The notes under the pieces: model-generated
Told to the model about the DNA's origin: nothing
The model's input: only the letters and a program-made list of their open reading frames with translations
Databases searched by the model: none
Source: Deltaproteobacteria bacterium
GTDB lineage: Bacteria; Desulfobacterota; DSM-4660; Desulfatiglandales; B25-G16
Assembly: GCA_003646935.1 (NCBI GenBank)
Contig: QMLW01000035.1
Coordinates: forward strand, 1 to 9,598
Direction of reading: 5' to 3'
Length of the DNA: 9,598 nucleotides
Translations under genes and position numbers: made by a program
Shown: positions 1 through 5,920 of the stretch, piece by piece
Numbering within the stretch: the stretch's first letter is position 1
Layout: every line of letters begins with the position of its first letter

Positions 1-254
1 ATCATAAGCAACCATACCCTTGTTTCTCGCAACTCCTTAAGACACACCTTCATCTTGTGTACAAAATCAGATCGAGATTCAGCACTTTTAGCTTCCCCGT
101 AATTGGGAGCAGGTGAGGTGCCGCAACGAATGAGTTGTCCTGCAATGTGGTTCCCCACTTTGTTTTTTGGTAAAGACTCGGCAAGCCGGATAATCCGTAC
201 GGCAAAATCTATCAAACGATCCTCAATATCAAATGCCCTGCCTTCCTTCGGCAT
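1..254 (-). CDS. Four-helix bundle protein (S23/IVP family), C-terminus beyond window
   Basis: The reverse strand reads open from ATG at 254 to the left edge, giving about 84 residues with no stop. It begins MPKEGRAFDIEDRLIDFAVR and continues with RIIRLAESLP, GNHIAGQLIRCGTSPAPNYGEA, a stretch close to AESRSDFVHKMKVCLKEL, and RETRVWLL. These are the hallmark segments of the four-helix bundle family (PF05635/TIGR02436, first named from proteins encoded in 23S rRNA intervening sequences). Family members are usually about 115-130 residues, so roughly the last third is missing. The start is supported by AAGGA about 7 bases upstream; the other nearby ATG (258) is out of frame and soon stops. The molecular function of the family is not established. 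No rRNA is visible here, so this is a free-standing copy. Confidence 0.88.
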   Translation of the reverse strand, partial: MPKEGRAFDIEDRLIDFAVRIIRLAESLPKNKVGNHIAGQLIRCGTSPAPNYGEAKSAESRSDFVHKMKVCLKELRETRVWLLM

Positions 255-386
255 TCATTATTCCTTGTTCTATATTCGATATTAAAAAAATGCTACTCAT
301 CGCGTATGTTAGCGCTTATGGGGGGTAGTTTGTGATGAGTTGGAAGGGACGTGACGGGAATATTAATGAAACGGTTACCTGCAGCA
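255..386. other. Intergenic stretch between YfaZ-like gene and four-helix bundle gene
   Basis: There is no convincing coding signal on either strand. The stretch contains the leader of the leftward four-helix bundle gene and one arm of a hairpin that straddles the end of the YfaZ-like gene. A weak TATAGA-like -10 lies close to the four-helix bundle start, without a recognisable -35 element. A run of seven A at 283-289 is the only compositional oddity. Confidence 0.5.
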
Positions 387-408
387 TTAAAATTTCAGCT
401 GGTAACCG
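372..408. repeat. Inverted repeat over the stop of the YfaZ-like gene
   Basis: CGGTTACC (372-379) and GGTAACCG (401-408) are perfect 8-base complements separated by 21 bases that contain the TAA stop of the leftward gene. On the minus strand the base of the stem is followed by a T-containing but interrupted stretch (TTCATTAATATT). It could therefore act as a weak transcription terminator or as a 3'-end stabilising hairpin. The long loop and the lack of a clean U-tract make a strong intrinsic terminator unlikely. Confidence 0.4.
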
Positions 409-986
409 ATAAACAGCGTGCCGTCTTCTGTCTCCCAGTTTTCTTGATCCTGCTCAAGACGAGTCTCGATGTGTCGATAGCCGAGGATAATTGCGGCGTT
501 CTTGACAATCCTGAAATCGAAGCTAACCCTGAAATCCATATACCGATCCGAGTCCACAAAACAGAGGGGTTCTGGTGCCATTGTGAGGGTCAGCGATAAA
601 TCCACAGGCAGGGGCATAATCGTCTCAGGAATGGTAAATGATCCCGAGAAAAGGAAGCCAACAGCCATCAAATCAGCCTCTCTGCCGTCTTCCTCCACGT
701 TTCCCAAAACACCCTTGAATCCCAAATTAAACCTTAATCCAGCTGAGGATATGCCGTCTCCCAGGGTAAACTTGGCGTTTGCTATCTTGTAGTCATCCTC
801 ACTGTAGAGTGCCCCGATCCCAGCCGTTAGAAAGCCGTACTCTACGGGCATCTTATGATCATATCCGCCTTCTATAGTGGACTGACTTGCATTGAGCTCA
901 ATAAGATGGGTTCCGGCAAAGGCAATGCTCGATACGAATAGCACAAGAACAATGACGGGCCCTATCATCATGGTCTTGCTCCTCAT
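387..986 (-). CDS. YfaZ-like outer-membrane beta-barrel protein
   Basis: This 199-residue protein has a clear Sec signal peptide: MRSK, then the hydrophobic stretch MIGPVIVLVLFVSSIAFA, with likely cleavage after AFA at residue 24. The mature part is built of alternating amphipathic strands such as GLRFNLGFKGVLGN, ADLMAVGFLFSGSF, DFRVSFDFRIV and NAAIILGYRHIETRL. It ends LFIGYQLKF, a terminal-phenylalanine signature of the kind recognised by the BAM machinery. The pattern of strands plus an aGYRyie-type penultimate strand and a final GvnfsF-like strand matches the YfaZ family (PF07437), which has no settled function. The start is well supported by a purine-rich site (GAGGAGG about 7 bases upstream). 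It appears to be a single-gene unit with its own promoter at 1046-1051. Assignment to the outer membrane is inference from signal peptide and strand pattern. Confidence 0.78.
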   Translation of the reverse strand: MRSKTMMIGPVIVLVLFVSSIAFAGTHLIELNASQSTIEGGYDHKMPVEYGFLTAGIGALYSEDDYKIANAKFTLGDGISSAGLRFNLGFKGVLGNVEEDGREADLMAVGFLFSGSFTIPETIMPLPVDLSLTLTMAPEPLCFVDSDRYMDFRVSFDFRIVKNAAIILGYRHIETRLEQDQENWETEDGTLFIGYQLKF

Positions 987-1291
987 CTCATCCCCTCCTC
1001 AGTATCATTTATCGTTCTCCATGAAAAAAAGCAACGAAAAGAGGAATTATAGATCCCATTATGGTAGCACGTACATAGGCATTTCCCGCCATACAAACCC
1101 CGTAACTACTGCCCACTTCGGAATCCATCATGTGTTTAGCTAACAACTAGGAGCACCTTTGTCAAGGCCAAAACCGGAGTCCCCATTCATAGCTTATCCC
1201 TAGCAAGCATACGCATCTTCGAGGATGTCAACAAGGATTCGAGGAGCAGGATATCTGCGTTCGCTCTCCTAGGGCGGCCATGAACGGCACA
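987..1291. other. Gene-free stretch between histidine phosphatase and YfaZ-like gene
   Basis: About 305 bases with no supportable gene on either strand. Apart from the YfaZ-like promoter it holds a TTGACA at about 1158-1163 on the minus strand, with only a weak -10 (TAGCTA) 17 bases on. It also holds a direct repeat TTCGAGGA at 1218-1225 and 1238-1245, exactly 20 bases apart. No terminator with a U-tract is visible after the leftward histidine phosphatase gene, so read-through toward the YfaZ-like gene is possible. Confidence 0.5.
1046..1051 (-). promoter_or_regulatory. -10 element of promoter for the YfaZ-like gene
   Basis: The minus strand carries a perfect TATAAT at 1051-1046, about 60 bases upstream of the start codon at 986. 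The -35 region is poor: the best hexamer at 17-18 base spacing is TGTACG/GTACGT-like, so the promoter may be activator dependent or moderate. A start of transcription near 1039 would give a leader of about 50 bases containing the GAGGAGG ribosome-binding site. Confidence 0.5.
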
Positions 1292-1930
1292 TTAAAAATC
1301 CACGTGATCCACCTCCGTGCTCATCCCTCTTAGATGACATGTATCGTTCATAGTAACGAGCACAAATCGGCAATTCGAATATTCGATCCCATTGATGCAG
1401 CCAGTATCCTGTCGAATACTCCAGAATTTCGAGGTGCTGAGCCCCAGGAGTGCGCACAGCAGAACCTTGTTGATAACCCTATGGGGAATAATGAGAATCG
1501 ATTTACCCCTGTTCTCTCCCACGATCTCCGTAAATGCGGAAAAGGCTCTGCTCCTCACCTCATCGAGGCTTTCCCCCTTGGGGAATGTCACCAAATCCGG
1601 CCGTTCCTCCCATTGGCGGTAGAGCTCAGCGTATCGTTGTCTCACCTCGTCGTATGCTAAACCCTCCCATTCACCATAGTTGATATCGATGAGCCCCTGA
1701 ACCGTTGTTATTTCGGTGTTGGAAACTGCCGCCGTTGGTCGAGCGGTCTCAATGGAACGCATTAGTGGACTAGTGTAGATCGCGGTGATGCCCTTATCCT
1801 TCAGTGCATGAGCGATCGCACGCGCCTGCTTATGCCCGTTTTCGTTAAGCGCAATGTCTGCCCTTCCCCTGAACCGTAATTCCCTATTCCATTCCGTCTG
1901 CCCGTGCCTCACGAGATATACCCTTGTCAT
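1292..1930 (-). CDS. Histidine phosphatase (phosphoglycerate-mutase superfamily)
   Basis: Taking ATG at 1930, preceded by GGGAGG with five intervening bases, gives 212 residues beginning MTRVYLVRHGQTEWN, the usual N-terminus of the family. An upstream in-frame ATG at 2044 would add 38 unrelated residues and is rejected. The catalytic set is visible: the RHG motif with nucleophile His9 (Arg8 beside it), the GRADIALNENG segment (residues 22-32), Arg58 in SPLMRS, the acid Glu87 in YGEWEG, and a second histidine at 150. The usual second motif HGG is replaced by PHRVINKVLL, a variant I associate with a subset of bacterial histidine phosphatases whose C-terminal region reads FW.IRQDT.CIN as here. 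These enzymes form a phosphohistidine intermediate and hydrolyse small phosphate esters. The actual substrate (alpha-ribazole phosphate, a sugar phosphate or other) cannot be read from the sequence. It is divergent to the purine/two-component operon. Confidence 0.85.
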   Translation of the reverse strand: MTRVYLVRHGQTEWNRELRFRGRADIALNENGHKQARAIAHALKDKGITAIYTSPLMRSIETARPTAAVSNTEITTVQGLIDINYGEWEGLAYDEVRQRYAELYRQWEERPDLVTFPKGESLDEVRSRAFSAFTEIVGENRGKSILIIPHRVINKVLLCALLGLSTSKFWSIRQDTGCINGIEYSNCRFVLVTMNDTCHLRGMSTEVDHVDF

Positions 1931-2161
1931 AAATGCCTCCCGCTCAAAGATGGCATGAGCCAATGCGTGATCTGTCTGATCTGTGCCCTGCATGATCGGG
2001 CTCTTCGTATCACCTGCTGGCCCACCATGGCACCGCAATGCCAAAAAGGCAAGGCCTTATTTAGCTTGACAAAACCTGATGCTCCTTTTACGCTTTCAGG
2101 TAATTCTGCTGTCTGCACGTGCTGGGTGAGCCGCTAACATCAAGGAACAGGAGGAGGCCGC
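1931..2161. other. Divergent intergenic region between histidine phosphatase and IMP cyclohydrolase
   Basis: About 230 bases separate two divergent starts. It contains the rightward TTGACA promoter for the purine/two-component operon. It also contains a dyad TGGCA-N6-TGCCA (2028-2043) and a 9-base tandem repeat TGATCTGTC/TGATCTGTG (1968-1985). No convincing leftward promoter was found for the phosphatase. The dyad might be an operator, but no family of regulator can be named. Confidence 0.4.
2066..2094 (+). promoter_or_regulatory. Probable sigma-70-type promoter of the IMP cyclohydrolase/two-component operon
   Basis: A perfect -35 TTGACA (2066-2071) is followed after exactly 17 bases by TACGCT (2089-2094), a weak -10 with three of six consensus bases. 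Transcription would start near 2101 and leave a leader of about 60 bases. The ribosome-binding site GGAGGAGG (2150-2157) lies just before the ATG at 2162. Confidence 0.5.
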
Positions 2162-2758
2162 ATGGACAGGATATCGACAGCTTTAATAAGCGTCACTGAC
2201 AAGAGCGGGGTGGTGGAGTTCGCAAGGTCTTTGGAAAAAGAAGGGATAGAAATTCTGTCAACAGGAGGCACCGCCAAGGCAATACGGGATGGCGGAGTAA
2301 AGGTCATGGACATATCCGATTATACCGGATTTCCGGAGATGATGGATGGTCGAGTAAAAACGCTCCACCCAAAAGTACACGGTGGATTGTTGGCCAGGAG
2401 AGACAATCACCTGGATATCCAAATGATGAAGACACACGGCATAAAAGACATAGGCCTGGTGGTCGTTAACCTGTACCAATTTGAAAAAACGGTTGCCAAG
2501 GCGGACTGTACCCTTGATGAGGCAATGGAAAATATCGATATAGGTGGCCCCTCAATGCTGAGGTCTGCGGCAAAGAACTTCAGGCATGTGACCGTGGTCG
2601 TCGATCCATCGGATTACCCCAAGGTATTAAAGGAGATCGCCGAAACTGGAGCAACTACCCTAAGGACTCGCTTCGAATTGGCCAAGAAGGTCTTCAACCT
2701 CACCTGGCAGTACGACCAGGCTATCAGCACGTATCTTGCGGAGGTAATGCTTCAATGA
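2162..2758 (+). CDS. Free-standing IMP cyclohydrolase (N-terminal PurH domain only)
   Basis: This 198-residue protein corresponds to the MGS-like IMP cyclohydrolase domain, which closes FAICAR to IMP in the last step of de novo purine synthesis in the cytoplasm. Diagnostic segments are [10 protein letters not shown] (7-16), STGGTA (33-38), [20 protein letters not shown] (56-75), [11 protein letters not shown] (101-111), [16 protein letters not shown] (124-139) and VVVDPSDY (145-152). In bifunctional PurH (about 510-530 residues) the AICAR formyltransferase domain follows. Here the protein ends cleanly after [12 protein letters not shown] at the domain boundary, and the next gene is a kinase. 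This looks like a naturally split purH rather than a broken gene: the reading frame is intact and starts with a strong GGAGG site. The transformylase half must be encoded elsewhere. It is the first gene of the operon, one base before the kinase start. Confidence 0.93.
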   Translation: MDRISTALISVTDKSGVVEFARSLEKEGIEILSTGGTAKAIRDGGVKVMDISDYTGFPEMMDGRVKTLHPKVHGGLLARRDNHLDIQMMKTHGIKDIGLVVVNLYQFEKTVAKADCTLDEAMENIDIGGPSMLRSAAKNFRHVTVVVDPSDYPKVLKEIAETGATTLRTRFELAKKVFNLTWQYDQAISTYLAEVMLQ

Positions 2759-2759
2759 T

Positions 2760-4235
2760 ATGGAACAACACGCAGAACACAGACGATCTGATACGACTCG
2801 GTTCAGGCTCGTCAAATTTTTCGCCTACACGAGTTTTGTAATCCTTATCGTATCGACCTTCATACTCACGATGGTTATCTCCCAACGGGCTACAACGGTC
2901 TTGATGAAGGTCTATGAAAATGATGCTATCCTTATAGCGAAAAATCTAAATCATCAAGTATTTCATTATTTTACTCTTCCCATTACGCAAATATATGGGA
3001 AGCCCATAAGCCTGAGAGAAAAGCAGCAGGCTAACTTGATGGATAAGATAGTGAGGACCACTATTCACTCCTTCAATATAGAAAGGGTCAATATATACGA
3101 CACCGAAAAAGGGCAAATTGCCTATAGCACGGATAAGAGCATGGTCGGGTTAACAGGTAGAGGAGGTATGGGATACAGGGCTGCCTTGGAAGGAAAGCAT
3201 AGCTCTGGGTTGCTATCCCGTGAACCGGCATTTTTTGGAACGTGGTTTATGGATTTTGCAACGGAAAAGAAGCTCAGGACGTTTATCCCATTCAAGGCCG
3301 AACCACCCTATTCCTATATCGGGATATTGGGCGTCTTTGAGTTGGTCCAAGACCTTACCGAGGAATATGAATCTATCGTTAAGTTCAGGTACCTCATCTT
3401 CGGCGTTTCCTTGACCATTATGTTTCTCATCTTCCTGGCCCTCCTGCTGGTGGTAAGAAAAGCTGAGATTACCCTCAGAAAGAGGGCGCTGGAGCAGAGG
3501 GTATTGGAGGACCAACTGCACCATGCGGAACGCCTGGCTGCTCTCGGCCAGATGGTAGCCAGCGTTTCCCATGAGATAAAGAATCCCCTTGGCATAATAA
3601 GGAGTACCGCTGAATTGCTCTCGGAGAAATCATCGTCCGACGAGGTCCAAGCAAAGCTATCCAATATTATCGTTGAGGAGTCGGGGCGCCTGAATGAGGT
3701 GGTAACCGAATTCCTCGATTTTGCCAGGCCCCAAGAGCCCCATTTCCGGGATTGTCGCCTTGAGGAGATTATACAACGAAACCTCGCGTTTCTTAAATCC
3801 GAGTTAGATAAGCGTGGTATTGAGATCAAGAACGGTACCCTCAAATCCAAGTCCTTTACGATTGAGGCAGACCCCGAGCAGCTCTACAGGGCATTTCTCA
3901 ACATCTTTATCAATGCCATCCAGTCCATAGGGGATGGTGGGCAGGTGAGCGTTGATATTAAGGAGGAGGGAGCGCTCTACCGGATTGAAATCATCGATAC
4001 GGGATCGGGAATAAGCCCCGAAAACCTGAGCAAGATATTCAATCCCTTCTTTACCACCAAGGACAAGGGGAGCGGCCTTGGCCTGTCTATCGTGAGAAAA
4101 ATAATCGAAATACATAAAGGAACGGTCTGGATCGAGAGCGAGCAAGGAGTCGGCACAAGGGTTTTTGTTGCATTGCCACGAAGGCAAGACGGGGGTGGAT
4201 CGATGCTCGATGGATTACCGGACTACCAATTTTAA
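2760..4235 (+). CDS. Membrane sensor histidine kinase (NtrB/ZraS/AtoS type)
   Basis: The protein has 491 residues. A first membrane helix (about 20-41) and a second (about 211-232) bracket a periplasmic sensor of about 170 residues. The sensor resembles a single Cache-like fold (RVNIYDTEKGQIAYSTD, then GYRAALEGKHSSGLL), but I cannot name a ligand. A short linker (QLHHAERLAALGQMVASVS) leads to the H-box VSHEIKNPL with phosphoacceptor His271. The catalytic domain shows the N-box NIFINAIQSI (381-390), G1 DTGSGIS (413-419), the F-box NPFFTTK and G2 KGSGLGLSI (436-444), so kinase activity looks intact. The ATG lies one base after the IMP cyclohydrolase stop. GGAGGT is 14 bases upstream, farther than usual, which suggests translation by re-initiation. 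A TAA upstream in the same frame (2745) excludes longer starts. The partner is the response regulator 40 bases downstream. Confidence 0.95.
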   Translation: MEQHAEHRRSDTTRFRLVKFFAYTSFVILIVSTFILTMVISQRATTVLMKVYENDAILIAKNLNHQVFHYFTLPITQIYGKPISLREKQQANLMDKIVRTTIHSFNIERVNIYDTEKGQIAYSTDKSMVGLTGRGGMGYRAALEGKHSSGLLSREPAFFGTWFMDFATEKKLRTFIPFKAEPPYSYIGILGVFELVQDLTEEYESIVKFRYLIFGVSLTIMFLIFLALLLVVRKAEITLRKRALEQRVLEDQLHHAERLAALGQMVASVSHEIKNPLGIIRSTAELLSEKSSSDEVQAKLSNIIVEESGRLNEVVTEFLDFARPQEPHFRDCRLEEIIQRNLAFLKSELDKRGIEIKNGTLKSKSFTIEADPEQLYRAFLNIFINAIQSIGDGGQVSVDIKEEGALYRIEIIDTGSGISPENLSKIFNPFFTTKDKGSGLGLSIVRKIIEIHKGTVWIESEQGVGTRVFVALPRRQDGGGSMLDGLPDYQF

Positions 4236-4275
4236 CCGAACACGCAAAGACACCTACATGCCCACGTGAAAGGAT

Positions 4276-5640
4276 ATGGACACTATCTTAATAGTCGATG
4301 ATGAGAAGAACTACCTCGTAATCCTCGAGGCCCTTCTCGCTCCCGAGGGCTATGAGGTAATCACCGAGGACAATTCCTTGAATGCCCTTCGGCTCATCAA
4401 AGAGACCGATTTTGATCTAGTGATCACCGATATGAAAATGCCCAAAATGGACGGTATCGAGCTCTTGGATGAAGTTAAGAAAATCGACTCCGAGCTGCCG
4501 GTTATCATCATGACTGCCTACGGCACCATAGAGATGGCAGTGGAGGCGATGAAAAAGCAGGCCTATGATTACATTACCAAGCCATTCAGGAATGAGGAAT
4601 TAAAACAAACGGTAAAAAAGGCCTTGGAACTGTATAGGCTGAAGAAGGAAAATCGCCGTCTCAATGAGGCCCTTTCGGATCGTTACCGATATGGGAATAT
4701 CATTGGCAAGAGCAAGAAGATGACCAAGATATATGATATGATAGAAAAAGTCGCCCAATCCAAGGCCTCAATCATGATCACGGGCCCATCAGGCACCGGC
4801 AAAGAGCTCATTGCCAAGGCAATTCACTTCAACAGCCCCAGGAAGAACATGCCCTTTATCTCGATAAATTGCGGTGCGTTAACGGAGACCCTGTTGGAGA
4901 GCGAACTGTTCGGTCATGAGAGGGGGGCCTTTACCGGAGCCGTTACCATGAAAAAGGGGCGGTTTGAGCTGGCCGACGGAGGAACTCTCTTTCTCGATGA
5001 GGTGGGCGAGATGTCGGCCGCGTTACAGGTGAAGCTTCTGAGGGTGCTGCAGGAAATGGAATTCGAGAGGGTTGGAGGGACGAGGACTATCAAGGTGGAC
5101 GTCAGGATAGTGGCAGCATCCAACCGCAAGCTAAAGGAAGATGTGGATAAGGGCATATTCAGGGAGGACCTCTTCTATCGCCTCAATGTAGTTCAAATAG
5201 AGGTACCGCCCCTGAAGGAGAGAATCGAGGATATCCCCTTGCTGGTGGCGCACTTTATCGAGAAATACCGGCCGTCGAACAAACATGATATAGAGTTGTC
5301 TCCCGAGACCTGGAAGGCCTTATACACCCATTCCTGGCCTGGCAATATCAGGGAACTTGAAAATATTGTTGAAAGTGCCCTTGTCATGAGTTCCGGTACA
5401 ACCATTACCCTAAACGATCTCCCCGATTATCTCGTGAAAAAAGAGGCGAAAAAAATAGAGCTCGATAAAATCGTGCCGCGCAACCTGCGGTTGAATGAGG
5501 CCCTGGATCAGATAGAGGGACAACTTATCCTGAGGGCCCTCAAGGTCTCCAATAACGTGCAGTCCAGGGCAGCCGAAATGCTCGGCATCAGCCGCCGAGT
5601 GATGCACTATAAGATGAAGAAATATGGCATGCGCAAATAA
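4276..5640 (+). CDS. NtrC-family sigma-54-dependent response regulator
   Basis: The protein has 454 residues in three domains. The receiver domain (about 1-120) has acidic pair Asp8/Asp9, phosphorylation site Asp52 in TDMKMPKMDG, Thr80 and Lys102. The AAA+ activator domain (about 140-375) has Walker A GPSGTGKE (170-177), an intact GAFTGA loop (217-222) for contact with sigma-54, Walker B GGTLFLDE (235-242) and the arginine-finger region FREDLFYRLN. The C-terminal Fis-type helix-turn-helix (about 428-452) reads VQSRAAEMLGISRRVMHYKM. All residues needed for ATP-driven opening of sigma-54 promoters are present. The ATG at 4276 is the first possible start, since a TGA is in frame at 4267. The GAAAGGA before it sits only one base from the ATG, an unusually tight spacing. 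It follows its kinase in the same operon. A sigma-54 promoter and dyad cluster directly downstream are likely targets. Confidence 0.96.
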   Translation: MDTILIVDDEKNYLVILEALLAPEGYEVITEDNSLNALRLIKETDFDLVITDMKMPKMDGIELLDEVKKIDSELPVIIMTAYGTIEMAVEAMKKQAYDYITKPFRNEELKQTVKKALELYRLKKENRRLNEALSDRYRYGNIIGKSKKMTKIYDMIEKVAQSKASIMITGPSGTGKELIAKAIHFNSPRKNMPFISINCGALTETLLESELFGHERGAFTGAVTMKKGRFELADGGTLFLDEVGEMSAALQVKLLRVLQEMEFERVGGTRTIKVDVRIVAASNRKLKEDVDKGIFREDLFYRLNVVQIEVPPLKERIEDIPLLVAHFIEKYRPSNKHDIELSPETWKALYTHSWPGNIRELENIVESALVMSSGTTITLNDLPDYLVKKEAKKIELDKIVPRNLRLNEALDQIEGQLILRALKVSNNVQSRAAEMLGISRRVMHYKMKKYGMRK

Positions 5641-5646
5641 GTATCC

Positions 5647-5739
5647 TACAATTGTAACAACATCTTTATATGTAATTTCCATATATTACACACTATCAAT
5701 CCTTTTTGCAGCACGATATTTATTACAAAATAGTAACAA
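5647..5739. promoter_or_regulatory. Candidate upstream activating sites for the NtrC-type regulator
   Basis: Three AT-rich dyads built on GTAA/TTAC cores occur in 93 bases: TACAATTGTA (5647-5656, perfect palindrome), TGTAAT-N8-ATTACA (5671-5690) and TTATTAC-N6-GTAACAA (5720-5739, one mismatch). They lie about 93-185 bases upstream of the sigma-54 promoter at 5832, the usual distance for NtrC-type enhancer sites. A near match to the IHF consensus (TATCAA-N4-TTT, 5694-5706) falls among them. That these are bound by the adjacent regulator is inference. The half-sites are not all in the same relative orientation, which weakens the case for one uniform operator. Confidence 0.45.
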
Positions 5740-5831
5740 GTACAGAGAGGGCCGTGAGGATATCGCAGGATAGAAAGGGAAATGTACCGTCATTTCAGTA
5801 TATTAGTTCCTATGTGGAAATTCCTATAGTT

Positions 5832-5847
5832 TGGCAAGAATATTGCA
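5832..5847 (+). promoter_or_regulatory. Sigma-54 (RpoN) promoter
   Basis: The sequence TGGCAAGAATATTGCA matches the sigma-54 consensus TGGCACG-N4-TTGCA at all but one core position. The invariant GG (5833-5834) and GC (5845-5846) are separated by exactly 10 bases. It lies about 190 bases after the stop of an NtrC-type activator gene and downstream of candidate enhancer dyads. Transcription is expected to start near 5857-5861. Downstream there is no gene on this strand in the window, only a terminator about 30 bases further on. Confidence 0.75.
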
Positions 5848-5856
5848 GACTAGAAT

Positions 5857-5916
5857 ATTTAAAAAGCTCTTTTCTCCTAACGAAAAACCAACTGCTCTTT
5901 AGCAGTTGGTTTTTCG
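5857..5916 (+). ncRNA. Candidate sigma-54-dependent small RNA
   Basis: Between the expected start of the sigma-54 promoter and the U-tract of the terminator lies a segment of about 60 bases without a start codon. Its 5' part is unstructured and CU-rich (AAAAAGCUCUUUUCUCCUAAC). It contains CUCCU (5874-5878), complementary to Shine-Dalgarno sequences. The heptamer GCUCUUU occurs at 5866-5872 and again at 5894-5900, where its last four bases form the loop of the terminator hairpin. This is the layout of a short regulatory RNA: an exposed pairing region followed by an intrinsic terminator. The 5' end is estimated from the promoter and may shift by a few bases. I recognise no named RNA family. The alternative is that the promoter match is fortuitous and the hairpin serves only the convergent genes. 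Confidence 0.5.
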
Positions 5917-5920
5917 TTAG
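5877..5920. terminator. Bidirectional intrinsic terminator with perfect 20-bp stem
   Basis: CTAACGAAAAACCAACTGCT (5877-5896) and its exact reverse complement (5901-5920) enclose a four-base loop CTTT. The G/C-rich core ACCAACTGCT/AGCAGTTGGT is flanked by A5 on one side and T5 on the other, so either strand gives a hairpin followed by a U-tract. It ends the two-component operon and the candidate small RNA from the left, and era from the right. The era stop codon (5919-5917) is inside the stem. Confidence 0.92.

Noticed and set aside
351..1143. Plus-strand frames of 82-96 residues opposite the YfaZ-like gene
   Set aside because: They are antisense to a gene with a good signal peptide, beta-strand pattern and ribosome-binding site, and have no such support themselves.
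1968..1985. Tandem TGATCTGTC/TGATCTGTG
   Set aside because: Only two copies of nine bases; too short to call a functional repeat without conservation data.
2028..2043. Possible second sigma-54 promoter TGGCACCGCAATGCCA before the IMP cyclohydrolase gene
   Set aside because: GG and GC are separated by 9 rather than 10 bases and the motif is better explained as a dyad TGGCA-N6-TGCCA. A TTGACA promoter lies closer to the gene.
1931..2044. N-terminal extension of the histidine phosphatase to ATG 2044
   Set aside because: The extra 38 residues have no family counterpart, while ATG 1930 has a GGGAGG site and gives the canonical MTRVYLVRHG start.
3213..4187. Minus-strand frames of 119-178 residues opposite the kinase gene
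   Set aside because: They lie wholly within the conserved kinase coding region and show no recognisable domain.
5706..5740. TTGCA at 5706-5710 as a -12 element of another sigma-54 promoter
   Set aside because: No GG occurs 10 bases upstream of its GC; the bases there are TC.
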